From NCBI GenBank assembly GCA_903813345.2, contig CAIIXF020000005.1, positions 37,329,375 to 37,393,374 on the forward strand: a DNA stretch of 64,000 nt, read 5' to 3'. Position numbers and translations under genes: made by a program. This DNA is from Owenia fusiformis (lineage: Eukaryota > Annelida > Polychaeta > Sabellida > Oweniidae). The notes below the pieces were generated by a model, which did no database searches, was not told the origin of the DNA, and saw only the letters and a program-made list of their open reading frames with translations. Shown here piece after piece: positions 1 to 19,970 of the stretch (positions are counted from its first letter, which is position 1; every line of letters begins with the position of its first letter).

Positions 1-150
1 GTGATATAAGTGGTGTAAACATTAACCTGTATTTTATCTTTGCAATGGTTAAAGTGATAAACTTTCACAATAACATTTTAACATATGTGTAACTAGTTGT
101 TGGAAGAATTGAGATTCACATTATATTACATTATATTAATTTGTTTTCAG

Positions 151-222
151 GTGAGGACACCAGACATGGGAGGATATTCTACAAACAGTGACCTTACAAA
201 TATGATCATCAGAAATCTATAA
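151..222 (+). CDS. IDH3B: IDH3B, last coding exon (partial gene)
   Basis: Last coding exon of the beta (regulatory/structural) subunit of mitochondrial NAD-dependent isocitrate dehydrogenase, the TCA-cycle enzyme that turns isocitrate into 2-oxoglutarate. A TTGTTTTCAG acceptor precedes an exon in phase 0 that reads VRTPDMGGYSTNSDL and continues eight more residues to a TAA stop at 220-222. The VRTxDMGGYSTxxD signature is the C-terminus of animal IDH3B; as I recall them, the alpha and gamma subunits end differently. Only these 23 codons lie in the window, so the catalytic core cannot be checked. The gene runs convergently toward ARL3. Confidence 0.88.
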   Translation: MRTPDMGGYSTNSDLTNMIIRNL

Positions 223-1045
223 CAGTTAAACTTTTCTCAAGGACCAGGGTCAAATATATCTGTGTGTCATTTATGTGAGATACATGTACATGGGGAGGGG
301 TGGTTTCCAGCAATGTGTTACTAGCTGCGAGTAAATTTTTGAAAAATCATTTGTTCTACAATAGTTTCAGCATCTTATCTTAGTAGCCTGTTTTGAAAAA
401 CGTACAAGTGTTTTGGATTTTTATGAAATTCTTAAGGAAAAAATTGAAGAATTTGGACATATCTGCATCTTAAATATTATATTTTTCATATTTGATCAAT
501 ATCTCATATATGAAATGGGGTCTTGTCATGTCTATTAATGGCTTCCAACATTTTACACAACATAAACTTTGGTGCCATTTTAAATTACACACACTGACAT
601 TTTGAGCCATCCTCAAGATAAATATTTGGTTATCTGCACTCAGTACATGTTAAAATGTTAATTGTCTATTTGATACAACCACTGTTTGTTGGATTTTTTA
701 CATAAAGTTTTATCTTCATATATTATTGAAACATATCTCTTCTATATACAGTCTGGACTGCTGGTCACATTTTGTCTACATATGTGTTTACCACTTGTTA
801 TGAGATTGTTGTTATTAAAATATTGTTACTAGATTTAATGAAATTGTACTGGTAGCCTAGTATATAGCACATGTCTTGTATAATATTACTTTGAGAAACA
901 TACTTTGATAAAACCACACTTTACAAAATACTATTTCTTTTCAACACATTGTTGTAGTAACTTGAGAAAACTTGTGCAATTATCATGACAATATGGAATG
1001 TTATTTATATTGTGTAATAAATTATATTAAGACCAACTATTATAA
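223..1045 (+). other. IDH3B 3' untranslated region
   Basis: AT-rich sequence without a supported reading frame follows the IDH3B stop. An AATAAA hexamer at 1016-1021 is a plausible poly(A) signal. The UTR end is inferred from that hexamer alone. Confidence 0.5.
1016..1021 (+). terminator. Candidate poly(A) signal of IDH3B
   Basis: Canonical AATAAA about 0.8 kb after the IDH3B stop codon. No cDNA evidence is available. Confidence 0.4.
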
Positions 1046-4000
1046 TTTCTGTTGATTTGTAATGCACCACCAAGATTTTGAGATCCACAGTTGGGAAGGG
1101 GAGGTGATTTTGACAGAATAAAAATTGGTCTGTAAAATTTCCAACCTTGGACCAATCTAATGAGCCAAATTCCCTAAACCTTGGATCAATATGAATTTCA
1201 AAAGGCCCTACTCCTAGGGCAAAGTACTATTTTATAATCCTATCCTCTGTTTACAATACTCAAATCTTCTAAATAACCATCCCACATTGGTTGGTCTCAT
1301 GCAAACAGTTGAGTGCTTCAGCTAGAATGTACGTCAAAAGTTCAATATGACAGGTACTAATCTGCCAATCAGTGGATTTCTGTGAGAATATTGAATTTTT
1401 AAGAAGATCAGAATTCAAATCATCTGAAAATCTTGAGGAGGCTCCTGAAATTAAAATTAATTAAGATCATCCATCCTATAGTCTGTCCATGATATATCAT
1501 CTTTGGGTCAATACGATAAGCTGTCTCGGGAATTTCTGGAATTAAACTCCCAGCCAAAATATCAACTCTGTTATTTCGAGAGAACTCTTGACAATATCTT
1601 GGTAAATACATGCCATAGTGACACTAATATAGACAAAAAGGCATTCAAAAGTGTGCTTCAGCAGACATAAAAAACTGGTAAAATCAGACAAATTAAACTT
1701 CAATCCTGAGTCCACCAAATTAAATAGCCGCCAATATTTAAAACATCATTTCTGCCAAATCAATTAGCCTCAAGTTAAGTGTATCTACAGTCAGAATTGT
1801 ATTGGCCATAGAATAACCTCAAAATCCTGAACCTCATATAGGATAACTACTATGTCCCCACTATTCGGTGATGAAATAATAAAAGGAAAACACATCTCAT
1901 AATTTATTATTATATATATAATCATATCATTATATTTACTTGAAAAATTATATCTACATGTACATTAAACTTGTTATATTTTACAATAATCATGAATTCA
2001 AGTTAAATTATAAATGCATACAACAAAGATGAAGATAGCCATGTTGGATGACTCCCACTTCCAAAATTCACAATAGAACATCTTTTCACATGTTTTCACA
2101 ATTAAGGTAAGACAACTAGAATAAATGAGCTGGGTAATTAACTTGGACCTCATGCAAACAGAGCCCAAAAGTTCTTCCACTAGCTCTACCTTAAAGATTG
2201 AACCAATATACTGTACTGAACGTATATACTGCATTATACAAACACTATAAACAAGGAAGAGGCTGAGGATGTTTAGCAAAGGGAAAGTCCAATAGTTATG
2301 CCAATCAAAACAAATAAAATATACACTCCCCTCCATAAGTTTGGCAACTGGAAGTTTTAATATTCTAGCATATAAAAGCCTGTCAATGTTTGATTCATTC
2401 TTTCCTTTATTGCAATAGTTTATTTTAGAAATGTATGACAAATATGACATTTTTTAAATTGCCAAGCATAAACAGTCTTTGATAAGTAATCCAATAGTGG
2501 ACTTATAGTTGCCTATCTTGTGATCGTTTCCCTTTTACACTTATGAATACATATTTATGGAGGGGAGTGTAATTTACAAGTAAATGGCACAATTATTTTT
2601 GTTTAACTTAATATACCCCTAATTCAGATGAACCCAAATTTTGGAGTAAATAATTTGGAGGTATTGAAGAAAAATGAGATACATAATAATTATTTTCAAA
2701 TTAGAACATTTACATAGTAAAACACCTCTTAGTACATCACTCAATCAACATGGGACACCATGTGATTGTCTAAGATGAATATACGATAAATAACATAAGA
2801 GAGATGCGTGTTAAACACACAAAATGACCTAGATAAACACTAAGTGGACGGCAGGTTTACGACTGATTATAACTCTTTCAAAATAGTGTCATGAACATTA
2901 AAATACCAAAGGCATGAAATGTATACAGCTAACATATACAGTCAATGTCCATGGAATGATATGAACAGTCATATCTCGCTAAGACTTTTTTAATATCTGA
3001 ATATGTTGTTTCAGTATTCTAGGTGCCTACACACTGCAAGCTGTGTAGTTCACTCATCTTTAAAGGTTGAAATGCTACGAAATGACATAACAGAATTAAT
3101 TTCAAGTAAGGCAATTTCAGCACTCACTTATGGTCACAAAGTATCTTTGGGATTAATATAAAGGCAATACATTTACTATAATTAAATTTAGCATCTACTT
3201 CTATCACACAAAACATTGAGCTTCAATAGGCAGGTCCAGATGTAATACTCACTCCCCAATGAATATCAAGAAACTGATCATGGCAAAATATTCATCCAAA
3301 GGTCAAACATAAAATATCTGGTATGCTCAAAATTGAATTAAATTCTACTTCTTGTATGGATATTCTGTAACTACTGACATCTAAAGGGCCACAATATAAA
3401 AAATGGTAAAGACTGGTACTGATTGGCCTAAGGGCCACAATATCCAAATGATAATGACTGGCAATGATTGGCCTAAAATATGTGTCATGTGTTCAATGAA
3501 GATTACAAAAATTAAAAGTTTGAGTGGCCATTTAGGATCTTCTAAAGACAGGGGATATTCCTATTGGGAAATGGACATGATCTGAGTATCAAAGGCTCTA
3601 ATCAAAATGTAATGGCAGAAACAAACAAGAGTACACAATACAAATAGTCTAAAAGTTAAGTCAACAAAATAAGTTATAACTTGACTTCTAGACCTCGATC
3701 AAACAGATCTTTAAAGGAATTTCCAAAATATGGCTGTTTTACTATATTTAATACAACATAGAATGAATTGACAGATGAAACAGTAAATAGTAAACAAATA
3801 TAGACTCATAGCATGTGGATCCATTTTGAAATTCCACACTTTTCTTATAAGACTAGCTGCATTTTGATAAATATGGGATGTGACAGAATGGAACATTAAA
3901 ATGGTTTAAGCAAGTCAAAATATAAGATGTACCACATCAAGATAAATCTGGTATTTCAGGCTTCCTACTAATATAAGCAGTCAAGAGTGAACTATAGATG

Positions 4001-4476
4001 GTGGTAATGATATAAAGATCCATCTCATTAGTTTCACTTTTCAATTGTGTGTACAATATACAACACATAATATTAAGAATCTGTATTCTTGTCCAGCTTC
4101 GAGTGTTATATCTAGCTAATTGCCCATAGTGACTTTGCTCCCCCATTACAAAAATAGGGCAATGCCAATATAATGTTAGATTGAGCAAATACATTTCATA
4201 TTTAGATATGTATAGCTAGATTCAGTTTACACCACGCATCAAAATATGGAATATATACACCAATTAGGAATGGAACTGCTTTCAATTCTAATATATGCTG
4301 CTCATGTCAGTTTAAAAAAATGTCATTACATAGCCAAAATATTCCAGGAGAGATCAGTGTGAGCTACTCGTGTTTTTCTATATCTCCAGTCTTTTACCAG
4401 CTGTCTTTTGTAGCACTATCTTTAGATCAGCGGATTCCATTTCATTCATTTTTCCCATATAGATTAAAACAAAGTT
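1046..4476. other. Intergenic/3' flank between IDH3B and ARL3
   Basis: AT-rich DNA between two convergent genes. It must contain the ARL3 3' UTR on the minus strand. The only clear structure is the MITE at 2324-2569. Short open frames here (for example a minus-strand frame at 1998-2450 that runs through that MITE) resemble no protein I know and show no splice context. Confidence 0.5.
2324..2569. mobile_element. Tc1/mariner-type MITE, copy 1 (CACTCCCCTCC ends)
   Basis: A 246-bp element with terminal inverted repeats: CACTCCCCTCCATAAGTTTG at the left, its reverse complement ending ATTTATGGAGGGGAGTG at the right. TA lies on both sides (2322-2323 and 2570-2571), the target-site duplication of Tc1/mariner insertions. 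No coding capacity. The same ends recur at 5608-5798, and single right ends occur near 19.53 and 19.95 kb. Confidence 0.8.
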
Positions 4477-12720
<8,244 letters not shown>

Positions 12721-12773
12721 TTTAGCTTCACTGTTACTATGTCGTGACGTCACGGCCTCGTTCTGGATTCAAG
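12721..12773. promoter_or_regulatory. Bidirectional ARL3/MRPL46 promoter with CRE
   Basis: Only 53 bp separate the ARL3 ATG (minus strand, 12720-12718) from the MRPL46 ATG (plus strand, 12774-12776). A perfect palindromic cAMP-response element, TGACGTCA, lies at 12745-12752, close to the middle. CREB/ATF sites are typical of divergent housekeeping promoters. No TATA box is evident. Transcription start sites are unknown; the 5' UTRs must be very short or the transcripts overlap. Confidence 0.7.
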
Positions 12774-15700
12774 ATGTCAGCGCCCATCTTGAGGAAAAAG
12801 TTTACAAAATATTTAATAAATTGCCAATATTCAGCCATAAAGAGAGAAAGTTTAAAAAGTAAGTGAGCCATAATATCACATTTATTTTTCATTATGCTAG
12901 TACACCTAAACTAGTGTACTCTGGTTTTATTCAACTTGATTTTCACACCTACAATGTGTCCTTGATGTCACAGATGTGGTCACCACAATTATGGGGGTAT
13001 TCACACAGGGTTTAGGTAAAAAGGTGCTGGGCGGTGTGCATGGGGTCTACATGGTGTTCAAAAATGGTTTGGGTAAAAAGACTTGGGGTGTTGTTTTTAG
13101 CAGTATAGCGCCCCTTTGGCCATTTGGGTGTATCAGGCAGTCCAACTGTCCCACAATTATTGCGTATTTGTCACGCATTTTCTGGAAAATTTGAAGTCAC
13201 GGCAGTTATTTTTGCGTGACAGAATATTTCATGCTAATACACATTTTACCTGATAAAAAGTGAGTGCCGGTACATGTACATAAAAAAAACGAACGCCGAA
13301 AAAACTAACCCATTTCGTTCGGACTCACACATTTTCAGTCGCCTAACGCTGAAGACTGAATGCTGTCTTAAATGGTGGAGACTAAAACAATATGTCACCA
13401 CTTGTGGTTGTGACACAATACCGGCTAAAGTCTGGTGGGACCATGACAATTCTAAAGTCTGGTGTGACTATGGCAAAATGAAGGATGCGATTGCAACGGT
13501 TTGTGATCTGACATGACCATAGTCATCTTAAAACTAACTTTAAAACTACTGTACCATGCACTGCTGCACAGTGCTGTAGCATACCTGTATACTATATTTG
13601 GAATTTGAATAAAACCACAGTACATTTGTATAACTGTATTATCAGTGCTTGAAGAAACGTTACATGACACTGATTTAACCTTATTTAACCAGTTGTAGGC
13701 AGAATTCCAACAACTTTTTTATCACAAACGTGTGTCAGTATCATACTTTTAAGAAAATGTACATGTTTGCGAACAAATAGTTCAGAAGACAACATGATCG
13801 TCGATTTGATACCTCACTTTTGTTACTTAAACGAAACTTCAAAAATGGTTAAAATCTGCATGCTAAATCTTTCCATTTACATAACAATAGTGAGGTATTA
13901 AAGCGACAATTCTGTTGTCCTCTGTACTATTTGTTCGCAATTAAACATATGATACTGCCGTATCGTACCTTCAAGGACGTTACCGAAGAGATCTGATTCA
14001 GTAAAAAGCATAATTGAGTGTAGAACAAGCGAACAAAGACTTGCTGGAGGGGAAATCTGGAAAATTGCTTAAAAACTATGATACTGTCAAGGAGATAATC
14101 AACCAATTAATCTGTAATTTGTTATGTAAATAATTTACCTTTCATTTTACTTTTAATGTACAATTTTAATATAATGTTAACACTGATTGAAGAAGCTCCT
14201 TTGATGTCATTATAATGTTTGTTGGTCATAGTTCAAATTTTCTTTAATCCAAAGATTATTTTTTCACAGTATTTGCAGATGAAGTTACTGAAGTTCATGT
14301 TTAAAATTATGCAGAAAGAAAACTTTATTTTTTGTCACGAAGTATTAAGTTGTATCATATAAGGTACAAGAGATGAAAGTTTTAATGGCACTGTTTGACT
14401 GTTTTATTTGTGTCAATAAAGTGAAAAATAATATTTAGAATGATCCAAAGTGTTCTTTCCCAGATACATTTTACAATTTGGCTTTATGTGATAAAGGATG
14501 AGTTGTCCAGGGGATGAGTTGTCTAGGGAATGAGATGCCCAGGGGATGAGTTGTCAAGGGGATGAGATGTCCAGGGGATGAGTTGCTCAGGGATGAGTTG
14601 TCTAGGGGATGAGTTGTCCGTAAGCCGGCAAAGGTTACGCAAGACTCTTGCACAAGATATAACAAAGTCACAATTGTGCCAGAATATCTCCTGCAATAAG
14701 GGCTGTCTCCCAGAACTTTTCATCTTGTATTCCTTTCACAACATTGAAATACTTTGCTTCCAGTTATTCAGAGACCATGTCCACTACTATACAGTACAAC
14801 TGCAACAGAAAAGCCTAAATGGCAGCTTGTAAGTGCAGTGTGTCTCGAGAGACTCCCCATTGTATCAGCCAAGCTTAATGAAATTGAAGCAAAGTTTGCA
14901 AACCTCCAGGAAACATTAGAGTATGAATACAGCTCCTTGTCAGAGTTTGAAGTGAGGCATAAAAAGGAACAGTGAGTATTTATTTTGGAGTTTTCTGTCC
15001 AAATCTATCAGCCCTTGGCTACTGTTAAAGTTCAAATACCACAATACTATATGTAAATAGTCAAAAACTAGCTTTGTTATCATCAATTTGTAAGGCTGGT
15101 AGGCAGTTGATAGGCAGGCCTCCGGATTAATCTTGTTAATTGTTTCGTTTGGCTTAAAAATTTACTTGCTTTGAATCATTCTTTATTTTAAAGGACAGGA
15201 ATATTGTGGTAAAATCGCGAAAACTAATCTTTGCGAAATTGTCAATTAAATCCCTGGCGATTTGTGATATTTTTTATTACCTGGAACTCCATTGCATTTC
15301 GTGTTTTGTAAAATGTTTGTCAAGTGTTTTTAGACGATAAATGGGATACAATGGGTAACAATGTCTGTTACAGTGGCTTATTAGATCAAATAAACCCAAA
15401 AATACGATGTAATAGAGGTTAAGTGCAGCGTGTCGCTGACCAAGATGACATAGTAGTAGGTGTAGTTAGTGGAATTCGCGAACTTTAATAGCCGGAAAAT
15501 TGTGTTTTCTCAAAATTCGCGAAATTAAAACTCGCGAAATTAACTGGGAGAACAATAACACAAAACAAATGTGATTACAAATGACACAAAATAAATAAAT
15601 AACATAAAACAAATATGATTACAAATAACACAAACAAATGTGATTAAAAATAACGCAAAACAAATAACACAAAATAAATATGATTACAAAACACTCAAAG

Positions 15701-17289
15701 CACATTTTCCCACTTTCACTTTAATGCTTTATATAATTATTTGATTTGTTTAGGGCATTAGCTGCAAAGAAAGCTAAAGAGCAAGAACATGGTATTGAGA
15801 CTGGAGAGACTGTAGTGCAGACAGCACAAGACATTGAAGATCTGTGGGAAAGGGAGCTGAAGGAATTCGACCCTGCAACAAGAGGTACATAGCATGATAC
15901 AATGGATATAGGAAACAGGGTTCAAACTTTTACGATGTAATTGTTTACAAAAATCATAAAACCTGAAGGGGCAATTTTAAAAAAGTAAAGAAATACAAAA
16001 CTAGATGAACAGTAACATTGAGCTGAACCAATCTTTAAAACAAACAAAAATGTTCAATGTCAAAATTCCTTTAATCAATAAACATGTCAAAAAGAGGAAA
16101 TCCATAGTTTTAAGGAGAATGGCTTTTGGATAAGACATGTTTTACTGTATTTGAATTTTATTTTGTTGACAGAGGATAGCAATGACGTAAAGAGTGTTGA
16201 GAGAGACCTTGACAAGAAGCTCCTACTTGTGGTGAAGCAGAAACTGGGCAACAAGGAACATTGGGTTCTTCCCCAGATACCCTGGACAGAAGGAGAAACT
16301 ATGAGACAGGTACATGTAACATAGAGCAAAATGAATTAATTCCAGATTTTACAATAATTTACAAAATTTGTCATATCTAAAATTGCTCAGAGCCTAGTAC
16401 ACTAGAAACAAAATCACTATTGAAAAGGGTATACAGTATCCTTTTATTGATTCACTTTCAGTCAGCAGAGAGGTGTCTAGGAAGCAGCTGTGGAAGCGAA
16501 ATAAATGCAAGATTCATTGGGAATGCTCCATCAGGTGTATACAAATATAACTTACCAAAGGATCTCAATCAAGATCATGATGGAGTGAAGGTTTGTGAAG
16601 GTCATCAGGCCATTTCTTGAAATTTCATGAAATGTGGCCCTAATGAGTGACATGTATTTGTCTAAATTGTGAATGGCAATGGAATAATCATAATTGACAT
16701 TATTTAAGATCATCTCTCTGGTAACATAATTTCAGGACTTTTGGTCAACTGTTGGAGCTATTTAATTGGGCAAATTTAGCAAGGATAAATCCTTGTAAAA
16801 TTGGCAAATTTGACAGGAGTGAGCCAATATTAACAGTCATCATTTGAACGAAAAATAAGCTAGGTACATAAAAATTGAAAAAGGAATCCAATTTGGCAAA
16901 TAATATTGAGGCAATGTGTATCCTCTATTTGAATCAGATAGAAAATAGTTTTATTTTGAGATGGATGATAGTAGAGATAGTAAAATCAATCACTTGATCC
17001 CAAAGAATTGCTTTGATACCTTCAAAATTTATCCAAATGAAGCTATCCAGTTATGAATTTATTTGTCAATATATATGCATATTATAAACAGTAAACACTA
17101 AATAAAAGATATTACTAGTATATACAATGTTGTTTTCAGGTATTTTTCTTCAAAGCCCATCATGTTACTGGAGATGTGAAGCCAGGTAAAGACACAATAT
17201 CGGAACACATGTGGCTGTCAAAAGATGAGCTGAAAGACTATATGCATCCTGATTATCACAGAACAATATCTAGATTTATCATGGATTGA
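12774..17289 (+). CDS. MRPL46: MRPL46, mitochondrial large-ribosomal-subunit protein L46, complete (6 exons)
   Basis: Structural protein of the mitochondrial 39S ribosomal subunit with a Nudix-like fold. Exons: 12774-12858, 14764-14971, 15754-15884, 16173-16309, 16462-16590, 17140-17289; all GT-AG with matching phases 1, 2, 1, 0, 0. Length is 279 residues, the same as human MRPL46. The N-terminus MSAPILRKKFTKYLINCQYS is basic and lacks acidic residues, as expected of a mitochondrial presequence. Conserved stretches are WQLVSAVCLERLPIVS, AQDIEDLWERELKEF, HWVLPQIPWTEGETMRQ, ARFIGNAPSGVYKYNLP and VFFFKAHHVTGDVKPG, ending HRTISRFIMD. Shares its promoter with ARL3. Exon 1 is assigned from its ATG, donor phase and targeting-like sequence; exons 2-6 are certain. 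Confidence 0.93.
12859..14763 (+). other. MRPL46 intron 1
   Basis: Non-coding. It holds a fragment of the satellite-element terminus (AACAATATGTCACCACTTG near 13387-13406) and a short tandem repeat at 14494-14620. Open frames at 13274-13516 and nearby are not supported. Confidence 0.6.
14494..14620. repeat. Minisatellite, ~17-bp unit GATGAGTTGTCCAGGGG
   Basis: About seven imperfect copies of GATGAG(T/A)TG(T)CCAGGG, located in MRPL46 intron 1 about 140 bp before exon 2. Several overlapping open frames arise only from the repeat. Confidence 0.85.
15545..15690. repeat. AT-rich degenerate tandem repeat
   Basis: Repeated AACACAAAACAAAT(G)TGATTAC units of about 30 bp in MRPL46 intron 2, ending about 60 bp before exon 3. 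Confidence 0.6.
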
Positions 17290-17491
17290 ACTGTTACACA
17301 CAAACTATATTTCCACTCTCAGTTCTCCATTATGTGCAGCATGAATTTTGATCAATTCATGTAGAACTCACAGATTTTCTAATCAGTCTTACCTTATGAG
17401 ACTTATAAACAAAACTGCACAACGTTGAACTTGCATGAAAGGATGGGATAACAATGTCATGGACATAGTTTTGTTTTGAATATGGCTACAA

Positions 17492-17497
17492 AATAAA
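17492..17497 (+). terminator. Candidate poly(A) signal of MRPL46
   Basis: AATAAA about 200 bp after the MRPL46 stop. It is the first of several near-copies because the following DNA is a repeat. Confidence 0.4.
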
Positions 17498-17499
17498 AA

Positions 17500-17850
17500 C
17501 ATCATCAACTTTTCATGGAATAAAGTTAAAGTCTGATGAAGTAACATTTTACTTGCCAAGTGAAGTACTGTGTTTTGAAAATGCCACCCTAAAATATGTC
17601 AACTTTTCATGGAATTAAGTTAAGTCTAATAAAGTACCGCGAAAACTCGCATTCATCTAACTTAAATATCATCAACTTTTCATTGAAAAAAGTTCAATAT
17701 TAAATAAAGTAACGTTTTGCAGGCAAAGTACTACATGTTTTGAAAATGCCTGCATATCATGAAAAATAAAAATCATCAATTCTTCACTGGGACAAGTTAG
17801 ACTCCAATAAAGTAACTTTTTACAGGCAAAGTACTGGGTTTTGAAAGCTG
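17500..17850. repeat. Degenerate ~90-bp tandem repeat downstream of MRPL46
   Basis: About four units begin ATCATCAACTTTTCATGGAA or a variant, continue with AAGTTA and (A)ATAAAGTAAC, and end near AAAGTACTGTGTTTTGAAAA. Most units carry an AATAAA-like hexamer. It probably overlaps the MRPL46 3' end. Confidence 0.6.
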
Positions 17851-17909
17851 TAACTTGTTTTGAATTTATAAAATATAAAATATCTCACTTCATTAGCCAA
17901 AGTAGTGCT

Positions 17910-18031
17910 CATAGGCCCCGGGAACATGTATAAAATAGCGAGTCGACATCTGTATTACTACTTCTTAGTACTTCGTAGTAATACAGATGTCGACGTAATT
18001 TACGTAATTATACATGTTCCCGGGGCCTATG
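17910..18031. mobile_element. 122-bp hAT-like MITE with 8-bp TSD
   Basis: Perfect 24-bp terminal inverted repeats beginning CATAGGCCCCGGGAACATGT. The interior is also a palindrome (GTCGACATCTGTATTACTAC and its complement). Direct repeats GTAGTGCT at 17902-17909 and 18032-18039 give an 8-bp target-site duplication, the hAT size. No coding capacity. Confidence 0.85.
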
Positions 18032-18053
18032 GTAGTGCTTCTTCAAAATGGTT

Positions 18054-18250
18054 ATTTCACCATGTTTCAAGATGAGTTTCCGCAATTCGGATATCGCAAT
18101 ATTTTCTGATCTCTAAAGTATGGCTATACTGTATTGTACTCAAATTGAAGGAATTTTAGAGTATGTATATCACAATTATGGTATTGCTTTCTGATTCCTG
18201 CCTGAGACAATTCAAAATGGCTACCAATAGCAGGAATTCTCTATTTTGTA
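18054..18250. repeat. Dispersed repeat, reverse copy of 4958-5270
   Basis: Carries the same blocks in reverse complement: ATTTTCTGAT, AAATTGAAGGAATTTTAGAG, TTCAAAATGGCTACC and CAGGAATTCTC. The SINE at 18272 begins about 20 bp further on. Confidence 0.5.
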
Positions 18251-18271
18251 TTGTATTTTGTTTACCACCAA

Positions 18272-18570
18272 TGAAGGTGAGCAATACCTCTTGGGTATGT
18301 CCCGTATACATACGGTCGTAATTTACGTAATTAACATGGAAGATAGACCCAGAAACCCCTCCTTGAAGGAGCCCTGTGTTCTTTTATGTGCACTTATACA
18401 TAGACATACAAGTACACACCACAGCCTTTTGTACGAGTTGCGGACCACTCAGTCAAACACCCTGAAGTACTTCACGTAAACAAGCAAATTTAGTCTTGCC
18501 TGAACCGGGGATCAAATCCGGGACCTATTGCGTAAGAGGTACCTGCGCTACCGCTGAGCTACACGGGTGG
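18272..18570 (-). mobile_element. tRNA-derived SINE, copy 2
   Basis: On the minus strand the head reads GTGTAGCTCAGCGGTAGCGC (good A box), then CCTCTTACGCAATAGG (anticodon-arm region), then GGATTTGATCC (B box). The ~230-bp body and the tail AAGAGGTATTGCTCACCTT match copy 1 at 10315-10630. The tRNA-like head is better kept here than in copy 1. Confidence 0.8.
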
Positions 18571-18871
18571 ACTTACTTAGAGATCTCTTCAAAGTATGGT
18601 TACATGATACTGCAGTACAGCATTGTACATGTTATTGTCTATATGATTTATTGCCTTTGAAACTTCCAAATATCTGGAATGTATGTCTTTTAAATCTGAC
18701 ATACACAGATTCATGAATATAGTTTTCGTTTTGATTTGCTACTCCGTGGAGTTGCTGATTTCTAGTTATGCTTTAAGGTGCTATGGAAGTTAACAGGAAA
18801 TGACAAAACAGGAAGTGACAATTTTTTTGGCATTTTTTGATATTTTTTGAATAAAAATAACAGAGTTCTGG

Positions 18872-19345
18872 TTTGATGAATTTTTGAAAATCGACATTCC
18901 CATGTTAACCAATGGGAAATGGTAGGTTTGCCGCAAGTCATATGACAGAATATCCATCCATCCGAGTCCTTGCAAAAAATACGAGTTAGGCAGGTAATTG
19001 AATTTGCTAACTTTATTTAACAAAAAATTGATATGTTTCTTCAGGTTCAACAAAGTTATAGGGCTTTAAAGTCAAAATTGTTTGTCAAAAAACCTCTCCC
19101 ATTGAAATAACACAGGAGGCGAAAAATTATTTTCAAAAATGACTTTGAAGCGCTGTAACTTTAATATTCGTCAAATAAACTAAATACTTAGTGTTCAAAA
19201 AAGTTAGATAATTCAATTTTCTATATGAAAATATTTTTTGCTGAATCTTTTACTGAAAAGATATCCTGATTTCTGATTTGCCCCGAACCCTCCATTTCCC
19301 ATTGGATTACATGGGAATGACGATTTTCAAAAATTCATCAAATTT
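18872..19345. mobile_element. Element with ~50-bp inverted terminal repeats
   Basis: TGATGAATTTTTGAAAATCG at the left pairs with CGATTTTCAAAAATTCATCA at the right, followed inward by CATTCCCATG and AATGGGAAATGG with their complements. About 50 bp of each end are inverted copies. The interior has no recognisable protein. Confidence 0.6.
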
Positions 19346-19509
19346 ATCATCAATTTTCGACCTATTGTAATTGAGGAAAAAAATTTAGAAAATTTGGAGG
19401 TATTGGAAATAAAGTCAAGTTACGTTTCCATCAATATTATAAGTTATTTCATCGCCGGTTAAGTAAATAAAAATTCAAACGTAAAGAGGCTTTAACACGT
19501 AGTTCAATG

Positions 19510-19970
19510 GGGAAAAAAGGTTGCCAAACTTATGGAGGGGAGTGTATGTATATCGTTTGGCTCGTATATCCTTTTAAGTTTGATAAAGACTTTGGCGTTG
19601 TTGCATCAGCACATTGGTGTTTTTGCATCATTGATAATAAACATAATGGTGTTGTTGCATCAATAGTGAGGAACAAAAACCGTGAATTTATCGCTTCTGA
19701 ATGATGCTACATGTATATCAATGACAGTATTTTAAAATATAAATCGTGCGCTAACTGCACGTGTATGATTATCGAGAAACCTGTCCTAGAAATGGGTTTA
19801 AATTGGGGAAACAAAATATCTTGCGAAAATCTATCACCGGAAGGCCGGCCATCTTATTGCAACAACACGGTGTTGTTGCATCACGATACCCCCCATTGAT
19901 CTTTCTTTTTTCAAGTCACCTGTTGTTGGAGAAAAAAGGTTGCCAAACTTATGGAGGGGAGTGTAAGTTT
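19510..19970. repeat. Two direct copies of a MITE right end around a GTTGTTGCATCA-containing segment
   Basis: GGTTGCCAAACTTATGGAGG followed by GGAGTGTA occurs at about 19519 and again at about 19938 in the same orientation. It matches the right end of the 2324-2569 family. GTGTTGTTGCATCA recurs in the segment between. No matching left end was seen, so the structure is unclear. Confidence 0.5.

Noticed and set aside
1998-2450. 150-codon minus-strand open frame
   Set aside because: It reads through the MITE at 2324-2569 and resembles no protein; composition is that of AT-rich non-coding DNA.
18500-18570. tRNA gene on the minus strand
   Set aside because: A and B boxes are good, but the acceptor stem does not close and the sequence continues into a body shared with 10315-10630, so it is a SINE head.
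19517-19965. Long terminal repeats of a retrotransposon (two direct copies 420 bp apart)
   Set aside because: The repeated part is only about 35 bp and matches the end of a DNA-type MITE family; no TG...CA ends, primer site or polyprotein.
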